A stretch of 11,519 nt of DNA from Rickettsiales bacterium (GTDB lineage Bacteria > Pseudomonadota > Alphaproteobacteria > Rickettsiales > UBA998): the NCBI GenBank assembly GCA_019749855.1, contig JAIEPI010000057.1, forward strand, positions 1 to 11,519. Direction: 5' to 3'. Numbering within the stretch: position 1 is the stretch's first letter; each line of letters starts with the position of its first letter. Below the pieces are notes generated by a model that did not search any database, was not told the origin of the DNA, and saw only the letters and a program-made list of their open reading frames with translations. The translations under genes were made by a program, and so were the position numbers. This document shows positions 1-5,422 of this stretch, one piece after another.

Positions 1-1
1 A

Positions 2-55
2 TTGGCCGTGGCACGCGCTGCCGAAGCTCAGGGCACACCTATCCCGTCGCGCTAA
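2..55 (+). CDS. C-terminal fragment of an upstream protein (partial)
   Basis: The second frame is open from the window edge to a TAA at 53-55 and encodes 17 residues ending AQGTPIPSR. The composition (Ala-rich helix, then a short basic Pro-containing tail) looks like a normal protein C-terminus, but it is too short to assign a family. The other two plus frames are also open across this stretch and end at 67-69 and 79-81, so the frame choice is a judgement. If real, the gene converges with the minus-strand gene ending at 77. Confidence 0.3.
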   Translation: MAVARAAEAQGTPIPSR

Positions 56-64
56 GCGGGCAAC

Positions 65-81
65 GCTAGCTGTGCGCTAGC
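65..81. repeat. Short inverted repeat between convergent gene ends
   Basis: Two copies of GCTAGC (65-70 and 76-81), each its own reverse complement, flank a 5-nt spacer and could form a 6-bp hairpin on either strand. It lies between the putative end of the left-edge gene and the stop of the PH/SHOCT gene. There is no run of T on either side, so it is not a convincing intrinsic terminator. Confidence 0.3.
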
Positions 82-616
82 CATGCGCCAGAATCTTCTT
101 TTTTTGTGATTGAAATTCTTCCTCCGTGAGGTGGCCTTGTGCTTTAAGCGCAGCGAGGCGTTCAATCTGGGAGGCAACGTCAAGCGCGCTGGAGGCGGCG
201 CCCACCGTTTCGCGGAAGGAGAGGCGTTTAAATTCATCAATCGCCGTGCGTGTGGCTTTAATGAACGGATCAATGGATTTAGCGAGCACCATGCTGAGTT
301 TAATGGCGGTTGCGCCATCCCATATGCGGATGCCACCGAAGAAAATCAGATAGTTGCCATCAATGGATTGCACGCGATCCAGCGCCATCTGCCATTGGCG
401 CAGGCCAAAAAACATGCCCTTATCAAGAAACAATACGCGGCGATTTGTCACCACCGCCAACACCGTGCGATTGTTGGAGAAGCCCGAGGTAAGTGCGCGT
501 ATTTCCTCCCCCTCCACCAGAATTTGCGGCAGATAGTTTATTTCCCGTTTTGTATAGAAAATATACTTATCAGGCAGATTTTCGATCTGTCTGCGAATGT
601 CATCAGCGGTGGGCAT
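77..616 (-). CDS. PH-like domain protein with C-terminal SHOCT domain
   Basis: The 179-aa protein has two parts. Residues about 29-125 resemble a bacterial PH-like (YokE-type) domain: a glycine-separated beta pattern with VVTNRRVLFLDKG near 55-67 and a KLSM strand near 106-109. Residues about 149-177 are a classic SHOCT motif (IERLAALKAQGHLTEEEF), a short helical module found at protein termini and thought to mediate oligomerisation. No signal peptide or membrane span is visible, so it is probably cytosolic or membrane-peripheral. The start is supported by AAGGAG (complement of 625-630) 8 nt upstream. A 24-bp element at 684-707 precedes it and recurs before the exported-protein gene starting at 1590, suggesting common control. 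PH-SHOCT proteins are widespread, but their exact roles are mostly unknown. The domain call is from pattern recognition, not a profile search. Confidence 0.82.
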   Translation of the reverse strand: MPTADDIRRQIENLPDKYIFYTKREINYLPQILVEGEEIRALTSGFSNNRTVLAVVTNRRVLFLDKGMFFGLRQWQMALDRVQSIDGNYLIFFGGIRIWDGATAIKLSMVLAKSIDPFIKATRTAIDEFKRLSFRETVGAASSALDVASQIERLAALKAQGHLTEEEFQSQKKKILAHG

Positions 617-683
617 GGCGTGTGCTCCTTGGTTGCGGGTCGATCAATCGAAGCGCGACACTCCTAAAGTGCCTTTCTGGCAG

Positions 684-707
684 CGCCCTGTCAAAACATT
701 CCTCATC
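684..707 (-). promoter_or_regulatory. Conserved 24-bp upstream element, copy 1 (before PH/SHOCT gene)
   Basis: Read on the minus strand, it contains AGGAATGTTTTGACA followed by R-GGCG. It matches 1656-1679 at 22 of 24 positions. The TTGACA could be a -35 box, but the expected -10 position (about 665-671) gives only CACTTT/ACTTTA, a poor match. The conserved block may therefore be an activator or alternative-sigma site rather than a plain housekeeping promoter. It ends 67 nt before the ATG at 616. Confidence 0.55.
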
Positions 708-855
708 TGCAGCGTGGTTTGAGAAACAGAGGGTCAGGCAGAGGTATTATTTGGAGAAATACGCCACCTAAAGACACGACCATGCATAAAGTCTTGCAAA
801 TGGCGGCACAAAATTTGGGGCACAAATGCGGTATAATTGGGGGATTAAGTAACCG

Positions 856-1590
856 CTAGAATGCTTTGCTAAATCCCACATACAGTGCGTGATCTGCAGC
901 AGCATCTGAAATCCCTGCCAAATAACCAGCTTCGTAGCGCACGGTATCAGTGATCGCACCAACAAACGTAGGGCCTACAGAATGTTGTTGCTGTGAATAA
1001 TTGAAATTATCCGACAGATTCCCATACACGTGAAATGATTCCACCCCAATTCGGTGTGCGGGATGGTAGGCATAGGTGACGTGGCTACGCGTTTCACTCA
1101 GCATACCGCCGCGTCGATTGTCGCCCAATTCTACACCAAAAAACTGGTTGATGCGCGCATCCCATTTGCCCATTTCTTTACCAAGAATCATACGGATATG
1201 CAGGGTATCGATGGCGTTGTCTATCTCCCAATGTTCCAAACGCACCCGAAAGCCACTGTAAAATCCGTCTGCTTGTGTTGAGGTCAATTCCACTCGCTGA
1301 TCTAGCAAAAGTCGTGAGATTTCTGGGGACTCTCCTTGTATGTCTTGTCCTTCCGCGGCCAGCCACAAAGCGTACCAGTCGGTCAGCCCGTAATCGACGA
1401 AAAGCCGTGCGCGCTCGCGCTGATCTACCCGTTTGTTTTTATCGTCTAGGGTGTGTTGCAAGCGCGTGGCAACGGTCAGTTGCCCTTTATTCACGACAGC
1501 GGGAACGACGGCCCCAATGCGTGCCTGTGCGGTATTAAGGGATAAAATGCACAGCAGGGCTGCGGTAATAGATGCTTTGTAATGTTTCAT
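856..1590 (-). CDS. Exported hypothetical protein, probable outer-membrane beta-barrel
   Basis: The 244-aa protein starts with a typical signal peptide: a basic n-region (MKHYK), a hydrophobic core, and an AQA site at residues 21-23, predicting cleavage before Arg24. The rest alternates polar and hydrophobic residues with many aromatics, as in transmembrane beta-strands (for example RARLFVDYGLTDWYALWLAAE near 60-80). It ends in Phe (YVGFSKAF), as expected for the C-terminal beta-signal read by the BAM complex. I do not recognise a named family. A weak AGGT-type ribosome site precedes the ATG. It is transcribed away from the phage-type cassette beginning at 1762, and its promoter region carries the same 24-bp element as the PH/SHOCT gene. 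Topology is inferred; it could instead be a periplasmic beta-rich protein. Confidence 0.72.
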   Translation of the reverse strand: MKHYKASITAALLCILSLNTAQARIGAVVPAVVNKGQLTVATRLQHTLDDKNKRVDQRERARLFVDYGLTDWYALWLAAEGQDIQGESPEISRLLLDQRVELTSTQADGFYSGFRVRLEHWEIDNAIDTLHIRMILGKEMGKWDARINQFFGVELGDNRRGGMLSETRSHVTYAYHPAHRIGVESFHVYGNLSDNFNYSQQQHSVGPTFVGAITDTVRYEAGYLAGISDAAADHALYVGFSKAF

Positions 1591-1636
1591 GTCACTACCT
1601 GCGCATGTTGATGTGTTTAAAAGACAACCTAGGGTA

Positions 1637-1679
1637 TATTTATTCTGAAGATACTCGCCTTGTCAAAACATTCCTTATC
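1637..1679 (-). promoter_or_regulatory. Promoter with conserved 24-bp element, copy 2 (before the exported-protein gene)
   Basis: The conserved block is 1656-1679. On the minus strand TTGACA (complement of 1661-1666) is followed after 18 nt by TAAATA (complement of 1637-1642), a plausible sigma-70-type promoter for the gene starting at 1590. The block ends 65 nt before the ATG, against 67 nt for copy 1. The near-identical sequence and distance argue for a shared regulator or promoter class. Confidence 0.6.
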
Positions 1680-1761
1680 GCCCCTTCCGGTACCTCAATC
1701 GTCCCCATAGCATCGCTTCTGAGATTTGAAAAACATCAGGTAGCACAAAGAGAGGCGACGC

Positions 1762-2622
1762 ATGGTGGATACACCGCACACATTAGCCACATTGGTGGAA
1801 ACAGCACAGGCACAAAAGGAAGTGACCGTCAATGAGGCACTAGTGCGGCTGGACGCGCTGCTCAATACCGGCGTGATCGATCGTGATCTGGCCACGCCAC
1901 CCGCCAGTCCGGCGCAGGGAGACGTGTATATTGTGGCAGCGTCACCCACAGGGCTATGGGCGGGAAAAGCCACGCAGATCGCGTATTTCGATCAGGTGTG
2001 GCGGTTTATTCCAGCGCGTGCCGGTGTGTGCGTGTGGCTGAATGATGAGCAGGCATTGTGCCGATTCTCTGGTTCGATATGGGAGGTGGTGCTGCCCACC
2101 CAGCGAACACGCTGCCTGCGCCTGATGCCGGACGTGCTGCGACCGGCGGCTTCTGGCGGCGCGGCCTCCATCACACGACTTTCCATGGGCGCTAATGCAG
2201 CGGATATTCATACGCTGGACTTTGATGCAGCAACGCAGGAAACTGCGCATGCGCTGGTGGCGCTGCCACGGCAATGGGACCGTCAGACTGTGTACGCGCA
2301 AATCGTGTGGAGTCACGCCGCCACCACGGTCAATTTTGGTGTGACCTGGAGCTTGGCCGCCGTGGCCATGGGTGACGCCGAGACGCTCACCACCGCCTAT
2401 GGCACGGCGATCACGGTGAACGATGTCGGCGGGGCCACCAATACGCTCTATATTTCCGATTTTTCTGCGCCCATCACGGTGGCTGGCTCGCCGCAAGTCG
2501 GCGACGCGGTGTTTCTGCGCATTCAGCGCCTCGCCACCGATGCCGCTGACACCTTGGCGATAGATGCGCGCCTGCATGAAGTGCGCCTGTATTACACCGT
2601 ATGGGACGCTGGCAATGAGTGA
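1762..2622 (+). CDS. DUF2793-family phage/GTA-type structural protein
   Basis: Residues about 8-113 match the DUF2793 pattern as I know it: AQAQKEVTVNEALVRLDALL, then a V-x-DRDL-x-x-PPASPAQGD segment, a GLWAGK turn and a final SGSIWE. The C-terminal part (about 120-286) is beta-rich, with the WSHAATTVNFGVTW...DTLAIDARLHEVRLYYT pattern seen at the end of phage particle proteins. The role in virions is probably structural (tail fibre or head decoration), but it is not experimentally defined to my knowledge. The total length of 286 aa fits an N-terminal DUF2793 plus one extra beta-domain. AGAGAGG about 7 nt upstream supports the start. Its 3' end overlaps the next start by 8 nt, so it opens a translationally coupled phage-type cassette. 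Confidence 0.8.
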   Translation: MVDTPHTLATLVETAQAQKEVTVNEALVRLDALLNTGVIDRDLATPPASPAQGDVYIVAASPTGLWAGKATQIAYFDQVWRFIPARAGVCVWLNDEQALCRFSGSIWEVVLPTQRTRCLRLMPDVLRPAASGGAASITRLSMGANAADIHTLDFDAATQETAHALVALPRQWDRQTVYAQIVWSHAATTVNFGVTWSLAAVAMGDAETLTTAYGTAITVNDVGGATNTLYISDFSAPITVAGSPQVGDAVFLRIQRLATDAADTLAIDARLHEVRLYYTVWDAGNE

Positions 2623-2905
2623 GCCCCGTCCTCCCCTGTCGCCTGAGAAGCACGAACATAAAGCAAGGCATGAGCCCGCTACGCTGCATGTGCAGGTGCG
2701 GGAAATCACACTCGAAGTGCTGCAGAGTCTGGGGCTGGACGCGACGCAACCGCGAGAGTGGCAGGCGGATATGTACTATCTGCGAAGGCTGCGCAAGGGC
2801 GGCGAGGAGGTGCGCTCGGTGGTGCGTCATTCGTTTTTGACGCTGGCGGTCAGTACGGCGCTGTACCTGTTATGGGAGGCACTGCGAAGTGCCATGAAAC
2901 AATAA
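2615..2905 (+). CDS. Small phage-type protein with C-terminal transmembrane helix
   Basis: I chose the ATG at 2615 (96 aa, beginning MSEPRPPLSPEKHEHK) because it overlaps the end of the DUF2793 gene by 8 nt, a common coupling arrangement. The frame is also open upstream to an ATG at 2564, but that would bury the start in the previous gene. The N-terminus is polar and proline-rich, the middle is charged and helical (REWQADMYYLRRLRKGGEE), and residues about 72-90 form a single hydrophobic helix (FLTLAVSTALYLLWEAL). It may belong to one of the DUF families seen next to alphaproteobacterial holins; I am not certain which. Its place between a virion protein and the holin suggests an accessory role in lysis or at the membrane. 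Confidence 0.7.
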   Translation: MSEPRPPLSPEKHEHKARHEPATLHVQVREITLEVLQSLGLDATQPREWQADMYYLRRLRKGGEEVRSVVRHSFLTLAVSTALYLLWEALRSAMKQ

Positions 2906-2912
2906 ATATCAG

Positions 2913-3368
2913 ATGGATGGGCTTATGGTGACGTTTCTCAGTTCTTTGATTGGATTTTTAGGGGCGATGGTGCCGGATATGTTCACGCTGCTGCGTGAGC
3001 GCAATGACCGACGCTACGAAAAAGAAATACTGGCCATGCAGTTGCAGCAGCAGGCAAGCGACCGCTCAGAGCGGCTGGAGGAAGTGCGCGTGCGTGCCGA
3101 GGCGGTGGAAACGCGTGCCTTATACCAGACCTTTAAAACCGGCGTTGAATGGGTAGATGCGCTGAATGGCACGGTGCGACCGGTGCTTGCCTATTCCTTC
3201 TTTGCGCTCTATGCGGCCACCAAATGCCTGCAATGGGGTTTGCTGGATATGCACAGCCCTTTGCCGTGGCAGGTGCAGGCCTTATGGGGGGAGGAGGATC
3301 AGGCGATCTTCGCCGGAATCATCAGCTTTTATTATGGCCAGCGTGCGTTCAGTAAGCAGAGGCGCTAA
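2913..3368 (+). CDS. Holin, three-TM GTA-release type
   Basis: The 151-aa protein resembles the 'holin of 3TMs, for gene-transfer release' family. A first hydrophobic segment spans about 5-27, a charged coiled-coil-like stretch about 28-70, a second segment 89-110 after the signature NGTVRPVLAYSFFALYA, and a third 129-146 with DQAIFAGIISFYYGQRAF. Such proteins permeabilise the inner membrane so a cytosolic endolysin can reach peptidoglycan. Here the endolysin start overlaps the holin stop by one base (TAATG). The ATG at 2913 has no clear ribosome site; the in-frame ATG at 2925, preceded by GGATGGG, is an alternative start that would remove four residues. The family name refers to gene transfer agents, but related holins also occur in ordinary phages. 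Confidence 0.8.
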   Translation: MDGLMVTFLSSLIGFLGAMVPDMFTLLRERNDRRYEKEILAMQLQQQASDRSERLEEVRVRAEAVETRALYQTFKTGVEWVDALNGTVRPVLAYSFFALYAATKCLQWGLLDMHSPLPWQVQALWGEEDQAIFAGIISFYYGQRAFSKQRR

Positions 3369-3820
3369 TGATGCAGCGTCATATCAGTGAGCCGGGGCTG
3401 GCGCTTATTCAGCATTTTGAGGGGTTTCAGCCGCATATTTACCGCTGTGTGGGTGGTTATGACACCATTGGTTACGGCCATGTGGTGCGTGCACATGAGT
3501 CATTCGCGCAGGGCATCACCCCGCGCGAGGCACTGAAATTGCTGGAGGAGGACGTGGCACAGGCCGAAGCGGCGGTGGATCGCTTACTTGCGGTGCCGCT
3601 AAGTGCGGGGCAATTCGACGCGCTGGTCAGCTTTTGCTTTAATCTGGGGGCGGGGGCGCTGCAGCGCTCTCGGTTGCGTCAATGCGTGCGACGCGGCGAG
3701 CATGAGGCCGCACGGCGCGAGTTTTTGCGCTGGATTCATGCGGGTGGCAAGCCACAGCGCGGGCTGCTGCGCCGCCGTCTGGCCGAGGCAACCCTCTATC
3801 AAACCGGCCAATGGGCCTAA
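3368..3820 (+). CDS. GH24 (T4-type) endolysin/lysozyme
   Basis: This 150-aa muramidase should cleave peptidoglycan between MurNAc and GlcNAc. The catalytic region is at residues 18-38: E18 in HFEGF, C27, and T33 in DTIGYGH. The spacing E-8aa-C-5aa-T matches the known E-8aa-(D/C)-5aa-T triad of T4-type endolysins, with Cys replacing the T4 Asp20. Further GH24 features are SAGQFDALVSFCFNLGAGAL (about 79-98) and a C-terminal GLLRRRLAEATLY. There is no signal peptide or signal-anchor helix, so release must depend on the adjacent holin. The start overlaps the holin stop (TAATG); a second ATG follows immediately, so either may be used. The length fits the family. Confidence 0.9.
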   Translation: MMQRHISEPGLALIQHFEGFQPHIYRCVGGYDTIGYGHVVRAHESFAQGITPREALKLLEEDVAQAEAAVDRLLAVPLSAGQFDALVSFCFNLGAGALQRSRLRQCVRRGEHEAARREFLRWIHAGGKPQRGLLRRRLAEATLYQTGQWA

Positions 3821-3822
3821 AC

Positions 3823-3865
3823 TTCACAGAACTGTCACACACCGAGCGCAACAATTTGCTAATAT
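3823..3865 (+). promoter_or_regulatory. Shared upstream motif and -10-like box before the 121-aa gene
   Basis: TTCA (3823-3826), N3, AACTGTCAC (3830-3838), then 21 nt to TAATAT (3860-3865). The same motif with the same 21-nt gap to a -10-like hexamer lies before the gene at 4376. The 21-nt gap is too long for a standard -35/-10 pair, so the motif may bind an activator or repressor. A good ribosome site, GAGGAG (3878-3883), follows. Confidence 0.45.
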
Positions 3866-3889
3866 CATATCAAATATGAGGAGAATACC

Positions 3890-4255
3890 ATGACACCTGA
3901 GAGAGATATTAATTTCGATCCAAACGCGCCGACAGAATCTACAAATGCCCCCAAAGGCGAGGGGCTCTTTAGTAAAGTAGAGCTTCCCAAAGGTTTTGCG
4001 GATGCCTATAAGCGTACCCGCGAAAACTTTAGACATGATGGTGTGAAATGGACAGAGCAAGCGGCGCGTGGTGTTGGTGCTGCGGCTGGCGGTGCCTTGG
4101 CAGTTAATGGTATTGCTGATATTGTGTCGCCAGATAAAGAGGGCAATCGCCACGTGTTTACAGGTCTGATGAAAACCGGTGTGGGTGCCGTGGTGGCGGC
4201 TGGATCACTCGCCCTTCAAGTGAAGGGCCACGGCGCTCTGGCGGGGCGTGGCTAA
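3890..4255 (+). CDS. Unrecognised protein with two-helix C-terminal membrane hairpin
   Basis: I do not recognise this 121-aa protein. Residues 1-57 are polar and charged with Asp/Asn/Pro-rich ends. Residues about 61-79 are a small-residue helix (GVGAAAGGALAVNGIADIV), 80-88 a turn (SPDKEGNRH), and 91-110 a second Gly/Ala-rich hydrophobic helix (TGLMKTGVGAVVAAGSLALQ). The arrangement predicts an N-in soluble head and a membrane-associated hairpin. The C-terminus resembles that of the 186-aa protein encoded downstream: both have S-x-D-x-x-G-x-x-H between two hydrophobic helices. GAGGAG 6 nt before the ATG is a strong ribosome site, and an intrinsic terminator follows at 4284-4315. It is transcribed in the same direction as the lysis cassette, but with its own probable promoter. 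Confidence 0.7.
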   Translation: MTPERDINFDPNAPTESTNAPKGEGLFSKVELPKGFADAYKRTRENFRHDGVKWTEQAARGVGAAAGGALAVNGIADIVSPDKEGNRHVFTGLMKTGVGAVVAAGSLALQVKGHGALAGRG

Positions 4256-4283
4256 AAGCCAAGCATTACGTTATTCATCCATC

Positions 4284-4315
4284 AAAAAGCGATCTCATCG
4301 GGGTCGCTTTTTTTT
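4284..4315 (+). terminator. Intrinsic terminator after the 121-aa gene
   Basis: AAAAAGCGA (4284-4292) pairs with TCGCTTTTT (4304-4312) across an 11-nt loop and runs into a T tract ending at 4315. It separates the 121-aa gene from the 186-aa gene. Confidence 0.8.
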
Positions 4316-4356
4316 CATCAAACTGTCACCTTTTTTGTAAAAATACCTGATACAAT
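4314..4356 (+). promoter_or_regulatory. Promoter with extended -10 and shared motif before the 186-aa gene
   Basis: TTCA (4314-4317), N3, AACTGTCAC (4321-4329), then 21 nt to TACAAT (4351-4356). The -10 is preceded by TGA (4348-4350), giving an extended -10 (TG-N-TACAAT) that can work without a -35 box. A ribosome site, GAGGA (4365-4369), follows. The upstream motif matches the one at 3823-3838. Confidence 0.55.
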
Positions 4357-4375
4357 AGAGACGTGAGGATAGGCA

Positions 4376-4936
4376 ATGGAACACCACGCAGCGCATAAAC
4401 CGGCTGGGCTAACGGCAAATTTGCTAGAGCAACGTGTGCGAGAGGTGCTGGCGGAGGCAAAATGCACGCCTGCGCAGTGGAAAGCCATTAATCAACATGT
4501 AGGCGAGCTGGTAGAAGCGGCCACTCAAAGGGGCATTCAAACGGGCATCAACGATGCGGATGTGCTGGCAACCCGCGTTTTTGAGGGCTTGCAGACAAAA
4601 ATACCGGATTTCAATTGGCAAAATGCCGTCAATGAGGCGGCTATATCCGAGTCGCGCACAGCGTTGGATGCTGATTTGCATGCTACGCAAGCAAACGCGG
4701 GGCGTATGGCGCGTCAGGAAAGCCTGTTTGCACGCGCCACGCGCTCAGAGGTTCTGCTGAATGGCGGGGTGGCGGCGTTATCCATTTACGGTGCGTTGCA
4801 CAGTCTGATGCAGGCGCGTAGCGTCGATGAGCAGGGCAAAGCGCATTATCATGTCACACCGATCATGCTCGGATCAGTGCAGGCGATGCTGGCAGGGCTG
4901 CTGATAACGCAAGCGGTACACGGCCTGCGCCGCTAG
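4376..4936 (+). CDS. Unrecognised protein with helical head and C-terminal membrane hairpin
   Basis: The family of this 186-aa protein is not recognised. Residues about 14-125 look all-helical and soluble, with heptad-like stretches (LLEQRVREVLAEAK; ADVLATRVFEGL). Residues about 127-146 (VLLNGGVAALSIYGALHSLM) and 162-182 (PIMLGSVQAMLAGLLITQAVH) are two hydrophobic segments joined by RSVDEQGKAHYH. The C-terminal layout parallels the 121-aa protein upstream, suggesting a common membrane-anchoring module with different cytosolic heads. A ribosome site, GAGGA, lies 6 nt before the ATG. A terminator hairpin is found about 110 nt downstream. The gene has its own promoter with the same upstream motif as the 121-aa gene, so the two are probably expressed together. 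Confidence 0.72.
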   Translation: MEHHAAHKPAGLTANLLEQRVREVLAEAKCTPAQWKAINQHVGELVEAATQRGIQTGINDADVLATRVFEGLQTKIPDFNWQNAVNEAAISESRTALDADLHATQANAGRMARQESLFARATRSEVLLNGGVAALSIYGALHSLMQARSVDEQGKAHYHVTPIMLGSVQAMLAGLLITQAVHGLRR

Positions 4937-4958
4937 GTCGGATTTCACACAATGCTGC

Positions 4959-4975
4959 TATGCAACATATGCATA
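4959..4975. repeat. Inverted repeat TATGCA-N5-TGCATA
   Basis: Perfect 6-bp arms (4959-4964 and 4970-4975) around ACATA, 22 nt after the stop of the 186-aa gene. A TATAAT hexamer (4979-4984) lies just to the right, without an obvious -35 partner. This may be an operator or a minor mRNA 3' hairpin; there is no evidence to choose. Confidence 0.4.
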
Positions 4976-5001
4976 ACATATAATCTTCTCCAGCGACTAT
5001 A

Positions 5002-5028
5002 AACAATAATGATAATAATCATATTGTT
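5002..5028. repeat. AT-rich interrupted palindrome, Fur-box-like
   Basis: The outer arms AACAAT/ATTGTT (5002-5007, 5023-5028) and inner arms ATGAT/ATCAT (5009-5013, 5018-5022) surround AATA, with one unpaired A at 5008. The core includes AATAAT-GATAAT, close to the hexamer repeats of classical Fur boxes, but the right half fits poorly. It lies 70 nt before the promoter of the small lipoprotein gene. Confidence 0.4.
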
Positions 5029-5049
5029 ATTGCTTTGTGACGGGTTTAT

Positions 5050-5079
5050 GACAATTTGAATAAAATTGTCGCTTTTTTC
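5050..5079 (+). terminator. Intrinsic terminator downstream of the 186-aa gene
   Basis: GACAATTT (5050-5057) pairs perfectly with AAATTGTC (5063-5070) over a 5-nt loop, followed by GCTTTTTTCT. The T tract is on the plus strand only, so it should stop transcription from the 186-aa gene before the lipoprotein promoter. Confidence 0.7.
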
Positions 5080-5097
5080 TTGCAAAAGTTTTTTCAC

Positions 5098-5126
5098 TTG
5101 ATCTAGCAATCTTTTTGCGCTAATAA
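5098..5126 (+). promoter_or_regulatory. Sigma-70-type promoter for the small lipoprotein gene
   Basis: TTGATC (5098-5103), a 17-nt spacer, then TAATAA (5121-5126). The predicted leader of about 65 nt holds a 6-bp stem CCGCAA/TTGCGG (5134-5139, 5158-5163). Confidence 0.5.
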
Positions 5127-5199
5127 ACATGCTCCGCAACGGTCGATTGCCCATCCCTTGCGGAAAGACCATCGCTCTTCAGAGCACAGGATATTTTTT

Positions 5200-5421
5200 A
5201 TGATAACGAACGTTGCATATGCTCCGCGTCTGCGGAATGGTTTACTGCCCTTCACTGCAAAGCTCATTCTTTGCATGGTGCTGGGTTTTGCTGTGCAGGC
5301 ATGCTCGCCCAATTCCCACACGGGTGATCTCGCCTATGCGGATCAATCCTATGTGCCGCCCGCGCGTGACGTGCAGCCAGGCGATATTCAGCAAATCTCA
5401 CAAGGCTCGCTTATCTGGTAA
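5200..5421 (+). CDS. Small putative lipoprotein
   Basis: I chose the ATG at 5200 (73 aa), giving MITNVAYAPRLRNGLLPF and then a hydrophobic helix LILCMVLGFAVQA before Cys35. VQAC is a relaxed lipobox, so signal peptidase II processing and lipidation at Cys35 are likely. The mature part is only about 39 residues, polar, with PPARDVQPGDIQQISQGSLIW at the C-terminus. The n-region is unusually long. A TTG at 5158 would extend the frame by 14 residues but has no ribosome site; the ATG has a weak CAGGA 8-12 nt upstream. It resembles the many small, unassigned envelope lipoproteins of Proteobacteria, and no function is proposed. It converges with hflX, the stops lying one base apart. Confidence 0.65.
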   Translation: MITNVAYAPRLRNGLLPFTAKLILCMVLGFAVQACSPNSHTGDLAYADQSYVPPARDVQPGDIQQISQGSLIW

Positions 5422-5422
5422 A

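Noticed and set aside
110..667. Long plus-strand open frame opposite the PH/SHOCT gene
   Set aside because: It is antisense to a gene with a good ribosome site and recognisable SHOCT domain, and its translation has no family-like features.
829..840. TATAAT on the plus strand downstream of the exported-protein gene
   Set aside because: There is no -35 box at a workable distance and no plus-strand gene follows.
684..1679. The 24-bp direct repeats as attachment sites flanking a small inserted cassette
   Set aside because: Both copies sit at equal distances upstream of minus-strand starts and contain a TTGACA box, which fits a shared promoter better. No integrase gene is present.
1954..2709. 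Long minus-strand open frame opposite the DUF2793 gene
   Set aside because: It is a shadow of the DUF2793 coding frame, with an Arg/Gly/His-rich composition typical of antisense translations.
3368..3820. Signal-anchor-release (SAR) endolysin
   Set aside because: The N-terminus (MMQRHISEPGLALIQHFEGF) has no hydrophobic anchor, and the catalytic Glu lies at residue 18.
5158..5199. Upstream TTG start for the small lipoprotein
   Set aside because: It would add a charged 14-residue extension before an already long n-region, and no ribosome site precedes it. It also overlaps a leader stem.
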